Shown: positions 1-8,066 of the stretch, piece by piece | Position numbering within the stretch: the first letter of the stretch is position 1 | How the letters are laid out: every line of letters begins with the position of its first letter | Assembly (NCBI GenBank): GCA_037724045.1 | Contig: JBBJOW010000009.1 | Span: 25,449 to 89,448, forward strand | Direction of reading: 5' to 3' | DNA from: DATLGB01 sp037724045 | Lineage (GTDB): Bacteria > Actinomycetota > Thermoleophilia > Solirubrobacterales > Solirubrobacteraceae | DNA length: 64,000 nt | Notes under the pieces: generated by a model | The model's input: the letters and a program-made list of their open reading frames with translations, nothing else | What the model was told of the DNA's origin: nothing | The model's database searches: none | Position numbers and translations under genes: made by a program

Positions 1-264
1 AGCACCGTCTCCTACGCGCTCAACGGCGGCGGGCTGCTCAGCGCGCCGATGCCCTCCGGGTCCTTCATGAGCTGGGCCGAGCCCGGCAAGGGCCGATGGA
101 TCACGACGTACGCCAACGGCGGGCACATGTGGGTCAACATCGCCGGCCTGCGGCTGGACACCAGCTCCGCGGGCGAACCCGTTTCCAGCGGCAAAGGACC
201 CCGCTGGCGCCAGAACCTGCGTGGCGGGAGCGGCTTCGTCAAGCGGCACCCGCGCGGGCTGTAG
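1..264 (+). CDS. C-terminal fragment of a probable secreted or cell-wall protein
   Basis: The frame is open from the first base of the window, so the N-terminus lies outside it. The visible 87 residues are rich in Gly, Ser, Trp and Arg and include the stretch GHMWVNIAGLRLDTS, followed by a basic end, GFVKRHPRGL. This resembles the C-terminal ends of actinobacterial peptidase or cell-wall-hydrolase-like proteins that I recall, but no catalytic motif is visible, so the function is unassigned. It ends 45 bp before pspA, and a promoter-like hexamer lies in the gap, so pspA is probably transcribed separately. Confidence 0.55.
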   Translation, partial: STVSYALNGGGLLSAPMPSGSFMSWAEPGKGRWITTYANGGHMWVNIAGLRLDTSSAGEPVSSGKGPRWRQNLRGGSGFVKRHPRGL

Positions 265-270
265 GGCCAG

Positions 271-276
271 TAGTCT
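271..276 (+). promoter_or_regulatory. Candidate -10 hexamer of pspA
   Basis: TAGTCT fits the TAnnnT form seen before many starts in this window. It lies 33 bp before the pspA start, leaving a short leader that carries an AGGAG ribosome-binding site. No clear -35 box is visible. Confidence 0.35.
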
Positions 277-309
277 TGGGCGGGTGAGCCCCGAGGTAGG
301 AGAAACCGA

Positions 310-1074
310 ATGCCTGGTGTGATGGGACGGATGTCGACGGTCGTCAAGGCGAAGATCTCCGGCATGCTCGACAAGGCCGAGGATCCGGGCGAGACGCTCG
401 ATTACTCCTACCAGCGCCAGATGGAGATGCTCCAGCAGGTCAAGAAGGGCATCGCCGACGTCGTCACCGCCAAGAAGCGCCTGCAGCTTCAGGCCGACAA
501 GATCCAGGCGCAGCTGCCCAAGCTCGACCAGCAGGCCCGCACGGCGCTCTCGCAGGGCAAGGAGGACCTCGCCCGCACCGCGCTGGAGCGCAAGACCTTC
601 GCCCAGACCGAGCTGCAGTCGCTCGACTCCCAGGTGGTCGAGCTCGAGGCCCAGCAGCAGCAGCTGATCGACAAGCAGCAGAAGCTCGCCACCAAGCTCG
701 AGCAGTTCCGGACCAAGAAGGAGGTCATGAAGGCGCAGTACTCCGCCGCCGAGGCCTCCGTGAAGATCTCCGAGGCCGCCACCGGCGTCGGCGAGGAGAT
801 GGCCGACGTGGGCCTGGCCATGCAGCGCGCCCAGGACAAGACGGAGAGCATGCGCGCCCGCGCGGGAGCGATGGACGAGCTCGAGGCCGCCGGCGCCTTT
901 GACGACAGCCTGCAGCTCGGCGACGGGATGGACGACATCGACAAGCAGCTGCACGAGCTCAGCTCGGGCGCCGCCGTCGACGACGAGCTGGCCAAGATGC
1001 GCGCCGAGCTCGGCGTGGGCGAGGCCGCCGAGAAGCCCGCCCTCGAGCAGAAGACTGAAGGCGGCACCGCGTGA
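310..1074 (+). CDS. pspA: PspA/IM30 family membrane-stress protein
   Basis: This 254-residue protein belongs to the PspA/IM30/Vipp1 family, which assembles on the inner face of the membrane and protects it during envelope stress. The N-terminal segment (MPGVMGRMSTVVKAKISGML) is the expected amphipathic helix. Residues of about 30-200 form a long heptad-rich coiled coil, and the C-terminus is acidic. The ATG is preceded by an AGGAG at good spacing. The following pspAA gene overlaps it by 4 bp (GTGA), which indicates translational coupling. The length is typical for the family. Confidence 0.9.
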   Translation: MPGVMGRMSTVVKAKISGMLDKAEDPGETLDYSYQRQMEMLQQVKKGIADVVTAKKRLQLQADKIQAQLPKLDQQARTALSQGKEDLARTALERKTFAQTELQSLDSQVVELEAQQQQLIDKQQKLATKLEQFRTKKEVMKAQYSAAEASVKISEAATGVGEEMADVGLAMQRAQDKTESMRARAGAMDELEAAGAFDDSLQLGDGMDDIDKQLHELSSGAAVDDELAKMRAELGVGEAAEKPALEQKTEGGTA

Positions 1075-1349
1075 TCGTCCGGATCGCTACGGAGACGCAG
1101 TACAAGCTGTCCGAGGACGGCGTCGCGAAGCTCAACGAGCTCGACAACGACGCGGTTGCCGCCGTCGAGGCCGGCGACGAGGCGAAGTTCCAAGAGCTGT
1201 TCAACTCGATGCTCGAGTACGTGCGCACCGAGGGCGTCGTCCTCGACGAGGACGACCTCGAGGGCTCCGACGTGATCATCCCGCCGCCAGACCTCACCTT
1301 CGCGGAGGCGAAGGCCGAGTTCACCGGCGACGGCCTGATCCCCGACTAG
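1071..1349 (+). CDS. pspAA: PspA-associated protein PspAA
   Basis: A 92-residue acidic protein with a GTG start that overlaps the pspA stop codon. The N-terminus MIVRIATETQYKLSED and the LNELDN segment match the short PspAA domain, which is usually encoded next to pspA in actinobacteria and some archaea. It has no membrane segment or signal peptide, so it probably acts in the cytoplasm with PspA. Its stop codon TAG lies inside the CTAG shared with the convergent pspAB gene. Confidence 0.8.
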   Translation: MIVRIATETQYKLSEDGVAKLNELDNDAVAAVEAGDEAKFQELFNSMLEYVRTEGVVLDEDDLEGSDVIIPPPDLTFAEAKAEFTGDGLIPD

Positions 1350-1915
1350 AGCGGGACGCCCCAGAGGGGGAACCAGCGCGCCATGTCGGGCTCCATGGGA
1401 AGGTCCTTCTCGAGCTGGGCCTTCAGCCGCAGCTCGCGCTCGTTGTCGCGCTGCTGGTCGCCGCCCGCAGGGACGAACGGGTAATAGGTCGCGCGCTTGA
1501 CGTTGTAGATCCAGTGGACCTCGCGGCCCTGGGCGTCCTTGAAGGGGAAGAGCGCGCACAGGACGCGGTCGGCGTAGCCGCCGTCGCGCAGCGCGCTGTT
1601 GACGCCGTTGAGGCCGACGACGAGGTCCTCGAACTCCGGGTCCTCGAGGATCATGAAGCGGTAGCCGAAGGAGTCGTCCTCGGTCGTGATGGTGGTGCCG
1701 GTCTCTTCGCCGGTCAGCGCGAGCAGCTCGGTCATCTCCTGCACGATCGCGTCGAAGTCCGAGGTGGCCAGCGGCTGGAAGACGATCGCCGCCTTGCCGG
1801 TCGGCTCGAGGCCCTTGTCCTGCATCTCGAGCACGGCGGTGCTCATCGCGAACAGCCGGTCGGTGGTCGGCTGGCGGAGCTTGGTCCTACCGGTCAGTGC
1901 ATCGAAGAAGCCCAT
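1346..1915 (-). CDS. pspAB: PspA-associated protein PspAB
   Basis: A 189-residue protein beginning MGFFDALTGRTKL, which matches the PspAB family often found with pspA, pspAA and htpX. Further upstream the frame stays open for 116 codons, but that part is antisense to the divergent kinase and has no family match. The start chosen here has a GGAGG just 2 bp before the ATG, which is unusually close. The gene converges on pspAA (shared CTAG stops) and diverges from the kinase at 1940. Its presence with htpX 2 kb away suggests one membrane-quality-control module that has been partly split. Confidence 0.75.
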   Translation of the reverse strand: MGFFDALTGRTKLRQPTTDRLFAMSTAVLEMQDKGLEPTGKAAIVFQPLATSDFDAIVQEMTELLALTGEETGTTITTEDDSFGYRFMILEDPEFEDLVVGLNGVNSALRDGGYADRVLCALFPFKDAQGREVHWIYNVKRATYYPFVPAGGDQQRDNERELRLKAQLEKDLPMEPDMARWFPLWGVPL

Positions 1916-1927
1916 CTCCTCCGAGGA

Positions 1928-1933
1928 TAGGCT
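1928..1933 (+). promoter_or_regulatory. Candidate -10 hexamer of the FGGY kinase
   Basis: TAGGCT ends 6 bp before the GTG start at 1940. This spacing would place transcription initiation at or next to the start codon, giving a leaderless mRNA. Confidence 0.4.
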
Positions 1934-1939
1934 GGCGGC

Positions 1940-3262
1940 GTGACGGTGGTCGTCGGGCTCGACATCGGGACCACCGCCGTCAAGGCGCTGCAGGTCCGCG
2001 AGGACGGCAGCGCCGGCGGTCGCGACGAGCGGGTCTACGGGCCCGGCGCGGACGCCGCGACGATCGTGTCGGCCGCGCTCGAGCTCGCGGGCGACGGGCC
2101 GGTCGCGCTCTCGAGCGCCATGCACTCGCTGATCGGGCTCGACGCTGAGAACGAGCCCGTGACGCCGCTGTTGACCTGGGCCGACACGCGCTCGGTGGAG
2201 CAGGCGGAACGCATCAAGGCCGAGCATCCGCATCTGCACGCGCGAACGGGCACGCCCATCCACCCGATGTCACCGCTGTGCAAGCTCGCATGGTTTCGCG
2301 ACCAGGGCATCGAGGCCGAGCGCTGGGTCGGCATCAAGGAGCTCGTCGTGCACCGGCTGACGGGCGAGTGGGTCATGGACCACTCCGTGGCGTCGGGCAC
2401 GGGGCTGATGGCGCTCGAGACGCTCGACTGGGACCCCGAGGCGCTCGACGTCGCCGGCGTCACCGCCGATCAGCTGCCGCGGCTCGTGCCCACCACCGAA
2501 CGCCTCGGCTTCCGAGCGAAGCGAGGTTGGATCGTGGTGGGCGCCGGCGACGGCCCGCTGGCCAACCTCGGCCTCGGCGCGGTGCAGCCCGGCGTGGCGG
2601 CGTGCTCGATCGGGACCAGCGGCGCGCTGCGCCTCGTCGTCGAGTCCGCGGCGGTCACCGACTCCACCTTCTGCTTCGCGCTGACCCCCGGCCGCTGGGT
2701 GGTCGGCGGGGCGATCAACAACGGCGGCATCGTGCTCGAGTGGCTGTCGAAGACGCTCAACCGCCCGATCGAGACGCTGCTCGACCTCGCGGCCGACGCC
2801 CGCTCCGACGGCCTCCAGTTCGACCCCTACCTGCTGTCGGAACGCGCACCCCACTGGGACGCCCGCCTGCAAGGGTCGATCAGCGGGCTGCGCCACGACC
2901 ACGGGCCGGGGGAGCTCGTCCGCGCGGCGCTCGAGGGCGTGTGCCGCCAGCTGGGTCTCGTGCTCGGATCACTACGCGGCGCCGGTCACGAGGTGCGCGA
3001 GATCCGGGCCACCGGCGGGTTCGCCCGCTCACCGCTGTTCAAGCAGTTGCTCGCTGACGCGCTCGCGATGCCCGTCGGCTTCACGGCCACGCGCGAGGGC
3101 TCGGCCTACGGCGCCGCGCTGCTGGGCCTGGCCGCGCTCGACCTCGTCGACCTCGACCGCGCGGCGGCGCTGATCGGCGTCACGGAGACCGTCGAACCGT
3201 CTCCCGTGCGGACGCAGGCGCGGCCGAGCGGCCGCGCGTTCATCCCGAACACGCCGGAGTGA
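1940..3262 (+). CDS. FGGY family carbohydrate kinase, gluconokinase-like
   Basis: A 440-residue FGGY kinase expected to phosphorylate a sugar or sugar acid with ATP. The phosphate-binding GLDIGTTAVKALQ is at residues 6-18, TWADTRS follows at about residue 80, and the C-terminal ATP-binding part has TGGFARSPLFKQLLADAL near residue 356. The segment GTPIHPMSPLCKLAWFRDQ is typical of the gluconokinase branch. A repeat-derived peptide, FRAKRGW, interrupts the region before VVGAGDGPLANLG. The C-terminus is shorter than usual (FGGY kinases are about 480-500 residues) and overlaps the convergent MOSC gene by 157 bp. Gluconate as substrate is an inference. Confidence 0.8.
   Translation: MTVVVGLDIGTTAVKALQVREDGSAGGRDERVYGPGADAATIVSAALELAGDGPVALSSAMHSLIGLDAENEPVTPLLTWADTRSVEQAERIKAEHPHLHARTGTPIHPMSPLCKLAWFRDQGIEAERWVGIKELVVHRLTGEWVMDHSVASGTGLMALETLDWDPEALDVAGVTADQLPRLVPTTERLGFRAKRGWIVVGAGDGPLANLGLGAVQPGVAACSIGTSGALRLVVESAAVTDSTFCFALTPGRWVVGGAINNGGIVLEWLSKTLNRPIETLLDLAADARSDGLQFDPYLLSERAPHWDARLQGSISGLRHDHGPGELVRAALEGVCRQLGLVLGSLRGAGHEVREIRATGGFARSPLFKQLLADALAMPVGFTATREGSAYGAALLGLAALDLVDLDRAAALIGVTETVEPSPVRTQARPSGRAFIPNTPE
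2508..2531. repeat. 24-bp repeat inside the kinase gene
   Basis: These 24 bases are identical, in inverse orientation, to positions 45137-45160 inside the hairpin element at 44978-45196. The core is the palindrome-like CGAGCGAAGCGAGG. Here it is read in frame and contributes the peptide FRAKRGW. Confidence 0.6.
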
Positions 3263-3897
3263 TGGCGCGAGAGGTGGCGTAGGAGCTCGGCGTCCTTCGT
3301 CTGGTCGTCCGGGTCGCGGGCCGGGATCACGCAGCGGACGCACGGGTGCAGGAGCGCCATGTGCGCGGCGCCGAGCGTGAGCGCGCGCCCCTCCCAGCCG
3401 TCCTCGGCGCGCGCCGGGGCGTCGAGCTCGACGTGCACGTTGGTGCGCCAGCGCCGCAGGTCCAGCGTGCGGCCCAGTTCGGCCTCGAGCGCAGCGTGGC
3501 TCGCGCCGGTCGTCACCAGCAGCGACCGCTCCAGATCCTGCTGACCGTTCTCGTCGCGATGCAGGGTGACGTCGCGGCCGAGGTCGTCGGAGAGGGCCTC
3601 GCGCAGCGCCGGATCGCGCCACTCGAACTCCGCCCCGCCGGGGGCCGTGACCACCGGCCAGGCCGCTGCGGCCGGGTCCATCTCCTCGCCCGGCTCGTCG
3701 TAGCGCGCGCTCCAGGCGAGCAGCCGCGGCGCCTGGCGGGCGGTGAGCTGCCGCGCGGCGCCCCGGTGCACGTCGAAGACGGCGTGGGTGCGGTCCCCGG
3801 CGACGCCCCGCTCGTCGAGGACGAAGGCGTCCACGCGCTCGCCACCCATCGACTTGACGGGCCAGCGGTGCAGCGAGACGATCGTGCCGGCGCTCAG
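3106..3897 (-). CDS. MOSC domain protein, probable CTG start
   Basis: About 263 residues if translation begins at CTG 3897. The first ATG is at 3849, but the frame upstream encodes LHRWPVKSM, which is the conserved beginning of MOSC proteins, so that ATG is too late. The CTG overlaps the htpX stop as CTGA, the same geometry as an ATGA coupling site. Other family features are HPCVRCVIPARDP near the middle and GVFGMNARPLG near the end; the Cys is the usual sulfur-carrier residue of MOSC domains. The tail after this motif is low-complexity and overlaps the kinase gene. Substrate unknown; family members handle molybdenum cofactor or reactive sulfur. Confidence 0.7.
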   Translation of the reverse strand: MSAGTIVSLHRWPVKSMGGERVDAFVLDERGVAGDRTHAVFDVHRGAARQLTARQAPRLLAWSARYDEPGEEMDPAAAAWPVVTAPGGAEFEWRDPALREALSDDLGRDVTLHRDENGQQDLERSLLVTTGASHAALEAELGRTLDLRRWRTNVHVELDAPARAEDGWEGRALTLGAAHMALLHPCVRCVIPARDPDDQTKDAELLRHLSRHHSGVFGMNARPLGRACVRTGDGSTVSVTPISAAARSRSTRSSAARPSSAAP

Positions 3898-4796
3898 ACG
3901 CCGGACTGCAGCTGACCCTCGAGGCGCTGGAGGGCGGCGATGCGCTTCTCCATCGGGGGGTGTGTGGCGAACAGCGCGCCGAGGCTCTTGCCGGCGCCGG
4001 GGGGGAAGATGTAGAAGGCGGCCAGCTGCGACGTCGCGCGAAGGTCCTTCTCGGGGATCTGATGCATGCCTGACGAGATCTTCATCAGGGCGGACGCGAG
4101 CGCGCTCGGGCGGCCGGTGATGATCGACGCGCCGCGGTCGGCCGCGAACTCGCGGTAGCGCGACAGCGCCTGCATCAGGAAGAAGGAGACCGCGTAGGTC
4201 GCCAGCGAGATGAAGAAGACGGCGATGAAGCCGATGCCGTCCTCGTCGTCGCCACCGCCCATGCCGCCGCCGAAGTAGAAGCCGAACTGCACGATGTAGG
4301 CGGCGATCGTCGCGAAGAAGGACGCGAGCGTCATCACCATCACGTCGCGGTTGGCGACGTGGGTGAGCTCGTGGGCCATGACGCCCTCAAGCTCGGCGGG
4401 GGAGAGCATCTCCATGATGCCCGTCGTGGCGCACACGGTCGCGTTCTTGGGCGAGCGGCCGAGCGCGAACGCGTTGGGCATGCGCGTGTTGGCGATGGCG
4501 ATCTTGGGCTTGGGCAGATCGGCCTGCACGCACAGGCGCTCGATCATCGCGTGCAGCTCGGGCGCCTGCTGCGGCGTGACCTCCTTGGCGCCCATGGCCG
4601 CCAGGGCCATCTTGTCGGAGGCGAAGAGCTGGACCAGGGCGAGGACGACGGCGATCGTCAGCACGATGCCCACTCCGACGCCGGCCGTGATGAGGGCGCC
4701 GACGAAGACGACGTAGACGGCGCCGAGAAGGAGCATGACCGTCGCCATCCGGACCTGGAGGCCGGTGTCGCGACCGAAGGAGGAGAGCTTGTTCAT
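3894..4796 (-). CDS. htpX: HtpX-like membrane zinc metalloprotease
   Basis: A 300-residue M48 protease that degrades damaged membrane proteins. Two hydrophobic segments at about residues 18-58 are followed by the zinc motif HELTH (His142, Glu143, His146). Further membrane segments lie near residues 155-205, and a downstream REFAADRGAS carries the third ligand. HtpX is commonly encoded with PspA-associated proteins, which fits pspA-pspAA-pspAB nearby. The MOSC gene follows with a 4-bp overlap. A TACTCT hexamer sits 12 bp before the ATG. Confidence 0.9.
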   Translation of the reverse strand: MNKLSSFGRDTGLQVRMATVMLLLGAVYVVFVGALITAGVGVGIVLTIAVVLALVQLFASDKMALAAMGAKEVTPQQAPELHAMIERLCVQADLPKPKIAIANTRMPNAFALGRSPKNATVCATTGIMEMLSPAELEGVMAHELTHVANRDVMVMTLASFFATIAAYIVQFGFYFGGGMGGGDDEDGIGFIAVFFISLATYAVSFFLMQALSRYREFAADRGASIITGRPSALASALMKISSGMHQIPEKDLRATSQLAAFYIFPPGAGKSLGALFATHPPMEKRIAALQRLEGQLQSGV

Positions 4797-4808
4797 GAGA
4801 TGTCTTCC

Positions 4809-4814
4809 AGAGTA
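4809..4814 (-). promoter_or_regulatory. Candidate -10 hexamer of htpX
   Basis: On the minus strand the hexamer reads TACTCT and lies 12 bp before the htpX ATG. Confidence 0.35.
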
Positions 4815-4862
4815 GGCCAGGAACGCTGCTTACGGATCGTAAGTATACCCGATCGTGCCCCC

Positions 4863-4897
4863 TGCAGAAATCCCTGCACGGTGCACCATTTCTTGCA
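4863..4897. promoter_or_regulatory. Nested palindrome between htpX and the M23 gene
   Basis: An outer inverted repeat (TGCAGAAAT and ATTTCTTGCA) surrounds an inner palindrome, TGCACGGTGCA. It lies in a relatively AT-rich divergent promoter region between htpX and the M23 peptidase, so it may be an operator for either gene. Its regulator is unknown. Confidence 0.4.
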
Positions 4898-4942
4898 TGT
4901 GTGGCTCCCGCACGGCCGCCTACCTAGCATCGGCCACCGTTC

Positions 4943-6112
4943 ATGCGACTCCGCCTGCTCATCGCGGCGGTGGCGCTCCCCCTCCTGTGGTTGGCCTGGT
5001 CGCCGCTGCCGGGTGGGGCTGCGCCGCTGTCCTCGCGTATCGACGAGAAACAGGATCAGATCGAGGGCCAGCGCTCCCAGGAGCGCGTGCTCACGGCCGA
5101 CATCCAGGGCTTCACGGCGCGCATCAACACCCTGCAGGCCGACATCTCCACGCTGCAGGCCGACGAGGCGCGACTGCAGGCCGACCTCGACGCCAAGCTC
5201 GCGCGCCTGGCCACGATCCAGGACGAGCTGCGCGTGGAGCGCGCCCGCCTCCTCCGCCTGCGCGCCCGGCTCGAGGAGGGCCGCAAGCTGCTCGCGGGGC
5301 GGCTCGTCGACCTCTACAAGGCCGACAGCCCCGACATCCTCACCGTCGTCCTGAACTCCGACGGCTTCGCGGAGATGCTCGAGAACTCCGAGTTCGCGCG
5401 CCGCATCTCGCGGCAGGACCAGCGCATCATCATCGCCGTCACCTCCGACAAGGCGGAGTCCGAGCGCATCGCCGAGCGCCTCGGCGACCTCGAGAGGGAG
5501 GCGTCGGAGATCGCCGCCATCGTCGAGACGCGCCGCGACGAGGTCGCCACGGTGCGCGGCGACCTCGAGACGCAGCGCGACGGCTACGCAGACGTGCGCG
5601 CCGAGCGGAACTCCACGCTTGACTCCGTCGTCGCCGAGCGCCAGCAGTACGAGGGCGACCTCGCCGATCTCGAGGAGAGAGAGGCCGAGATCCAGGCAGA
5701 GCTCGCCGGCGTCGACACGAGCCCGATCGGACCGGTGCCCACGGGCTCCGGCGGTCTGATCTGGCCCGTCAACGGGCCGATCGTCTCCCCGTTCGGCCCG
5801 CGCTGGGGACGCCTGCACGCGGGCTGGGACATCGCCATCCCGTCGGGCACGCCGGTGCTCGCGTCGGCGTCGGGCACCGTGACGATCTCCGGGCCGACGA
5901 GCGGCTACGGCAACTACGTCTGCGTCTCGCACACGGGCGGGCTGTCGACGTGCTACGCCCACAACACCTCGCTGTCGGTCAGCGTCGGCCAGTCGGTCAC
6001 CCAGGGCCAGGCCGTCGCGATCTCCGGCTGCACGGGCAGCTGCTACGGCCCCCACGTCCACTTCGAGACGCGCATCAACGGCGTCCCGGTGGACCCCTAC
6101 AACTACCTGTAG
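4943..6112 (+). CDS. M23 family murein hydrolase with coiled-coil domain
   Basis: A 389-residue exported protein of the EnvC/RipA-like type. Residues 1-27 form a signal peptide ending near LPGGAAP. Residues of about 30-245 are a long coiled coil with repeated LQADI/LQADE motifs. The C-terminal 120 residues are an M23 (LytM) domain with HAGWD (His and Asp zinc ligands) and HVHFE, so the zinc site looks complete and the enzyme is probably active on peptidoglycan cross-bridges. Four Cys in the domain suggest disulfides outside the cell. A TAGCAT hexamer lies 13 bp before the ATG. Confidence 0.9.
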   Translation: MRLRLLIAAVALPLLWLAWSPLPGGAAPLSSRIDEKQDQIEGQRSQERVLTADIQGFTARINTLQADISTLQADEARLQADLDAKLARLATIQDELRVERARLLRLRARLEEGRKLLAGRLVDLYKADSPDILTVVLNSDGFAEMLENSEFARRISRQDQRIIIAVTSDKAESERIAERLGDLEREASEIAAIVETRRDEVATVRGDLETQRDGYADVRAERNSTLDSVVAERQQYEGDLADLEEREAEIQAELAGVDTSPIGPVPTGSGGLIWPVNGPIVSPFGPRWGRLHAGWDIAIPSGTPVLASASGTVTISGPTSGYGNYVCVSHTGGLSTCYAHNTSLSVSVGQSVTQGQAVAISGCTGSCYGPHVHFETRINGVPVDPYNYL

Positions 6113-6117
6113 GCGTC

Positions 6118-8022
6118 CTACAGCTCGATGTTGCCCCCGAGCGAGACGACGCGGTCGTCGGGGAGGTTGAAGTACTCCGCGCGGCTCGCGGCGTTGCGGC
6201 TGATGGCGGTGAACAGCCGCTTGCGCCACATGGCCATGCTGCCGTTGGGCTCGGGATCGACGATGACCCGGCTGAGGAAGTAGGTCGCGCCGTCGACGTC
6301 GAAAGGGAGGCCGTGCTGCTTTGCCTCGCGCAGCGCCGCCGGCACGTCGGGGACGTCCTGGAAGCCGAAGCGCAGCTTGACGAGGACGATCCCGTCGTCG
6401 GGGATCTGCAGATCGTCGACCTCGCAGCGGTCCTGCGGGTGCACGTGGGGGACCCCTGCGGTCTCCACGCTGACGACGATCACCCGCTTGTGCAGCACCT
6501 TGTTGTGCTCGACGTTGTACCGCATGGCCAGCGGCGTCGTGTTGGCGCTGGCGTTGAGGAAGACGGCGGTGCCCGGCACGCGGACGGGCGGTTCGTCGGA
6601 GGCTTCGAGGGCGAGCACGAAATCCAGCAGCGGGCCCTCCTCCTCCACGCGGTTGGCGGTGACGATCTCCCGGCCCCGGCGCCACGTGATCAGCACCGTG
6701 AAGATCGCCAGCCCGATCGCGAGCGGGAACCAGCCGCCGTCGGCGATCTTGGTCAGATTGGCGGCGAAGAAGGCGAGGTCGACGACCAGGAAGCCGGCCG
6801 CGCCAGCGATCACCATCCACAGCGGGCGGCCCCACAGGGCGCGCACGACCACGAAGAACAGGATCGTGTCGATCGCCAGCGTCCCGGTGACGGCGATGCC
6901 GTAGGCCGACGCGAGCGCGCTCGAGGACCCGAACCCGACCACCAGGACGACGATGGCGCCGAACAACCCCCAGTTGACCGTGGGCACGTAGACCTGCCCG
7001 ATCGCGTGCCGGGAGGTGTGGCGGATGGTCATCAGCGGCAGCAGGCCGAGCTGGACCGCCTGCCGCGTCACCGAGAACGCGCCCGAGATGACCGCCTGCG
7101 AGGCGATCACCGCGGCGACCGAGGCGAGGATCACCATCGGCAGCAGCAGGCCGTCGGGAACCAGCAGGAAGAAGGGGCTCTCCGTGGCGGACGGGTCGGA
7201 GAGCAGCAGCGCGCCCTGGCCCATGTAGTTGAGCAGCAGCGCGGGCAGGACCGCGAGAAACCAGGCCCGCCGGATCGGCGCGCGCCCGAAGTGGCCCATG
7301 TCGGCGTAGAGCGCCTCCGCGCCCGTCACCGCGAGCACGATCGAGCCGAGCGCCAGGAACGCGGTCCCCGGCCGGTCGAAGAGGAACGCGAGGCCGTGGT
7401 GCGGGGAGAGCGCGCCCAGGATGGAGGGGTCGTCGATGACCTCGCCGAGACCGAGGACGCCAAGCGCTCCGAACCACACGACCATCACCGGGCCGAACGC
7501 GCGTCCCACCACGGCGGTGCCGAAGCGCTGGGCGAGAAACAGCACGGAGAGGATCGCGAGCGTGATCGGGATGACGTAGTCGCCGAGGCTCGGCTCGAGC
7601 ACCTCGAGCCCCTCGACCGCCGACAGCACCGAGATCGCCGGCGTGATCATGCCGTCGCCGTAGAACAGCGCCGCACCGAAGGCGCCGAGCGCAACCAGCG
7701 CTGCGGTCGTGCGCGCGCCCTTCAGCTTCGCCGACTGCACGAGCGAGATGAGCGCCATGATCCCGCCCTCGCCCCCGTTGTCGGCGCGCATGATGAAGAG
7801 CACGTACTTGACCGTCACGATGATCGTGATCGCCCAGAAGATCAGCGACAGGACGCCGAAGACGGCGTCCTCGCTCGGGGCGAGCTCGTGGGGCCCGGCG
7901 AACGTCTCCTTCATCGCGTACAACGGGCTGGTGCCGATGTCGCCGAAGACGACGCCGACGGCGCCGAGCGTGAGCGCCGCCGGTCCGGCCGCGCCATGTG
8001 GTGTCGGCTGCTCCCCGCTCAG
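6118..8022 (-). CDS. kup: KUP family potassium uptake transporter, probable CTG start
   Basis: About 634 residues with roughly twelve hydrophobic segments and a hydrophilic C-terminal domain, typical of KUP/HAK proton-coupled potassium importers. Family motifs include GVVFGDIGTSPLYAMKETF and ALFYGDGMITPAISVLSAVEG. The first conventional start, at 7923, lies after part of the diagnostic GDIGTSPLY motif and would remove the first membrane helix. The frame upstream contains no ATG, GTG or TTG, but a CTG at 8022 gives MSGEQPTPHGAAGPAALTLG and is preceded by GAAGG at 8 bp. I therefore prefer the CTG start. Confidence 0.85.
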   Translation of the reverse strand: MSGEQPTPHGAAGPAALTLGAVGVVFGDIGTSPLYAMKETFAGPHELAPSEDAVFGVLSLIFWAITIIVTVKYVLFIMRADNGGEGGIMALISLVQSAKLKGARTTAALVALGAFGAALFYGDGMITPAISVLSAVEGLEVLEPSLGDYVIPITLAILSVLFLAQRFGTAVVGRAFGPVMVVWFGALGVLGLGEVIDDPSILGALSPHHGLAFLFDRPGTAFLALGSIVLAVTGAEALYADMGHFGRAPIRRAWFLAVLPALLLNYMGQGALLLSDPSATESPFFLLVPDGLLLPMVILASVAAVIASQAVISGAFSVTRQAVQLGLLPLMTIRHTSRHAIGQVYVPTVNWGLFGAIVVLVVGFGSSSALASAYGIAVTGTLAIDTILFFVVVRALWGRPLWMVIAGAAGFLVVDLAFFAANLTKIADGGWFPLAIGLAIFTVLITWRRGREIVTANRVEEEGPLLDFVLALEASDEPPVRVPGTAVFLNASANTTPLAMRYNVEHNKVLHKRVIVVSVETAGVPHVHPQDRCEVDDLQIPDDGIVLVKLRFGFQDVPDVPAALREAKQHGLPFDVDGATYFLSRVIVDPEPNGSMAMWRKRLFTAISRNAASRAEYFNLPDDRVVSLGGNIEL

Positions 8023-8066
8023 GTCGGGAACCTTCGCAGATGCGGCCGGGCGGTAGCGTCCGGCGG

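Noticed and set aside
4797..4942. c-di-AMP (ydaO) riboswitch before the M23 gene
   Set aside because: Actinobacterial wall hydrolases often have one, but this 146-bp gap is short and I see none of the conserved riboswitch blocks.
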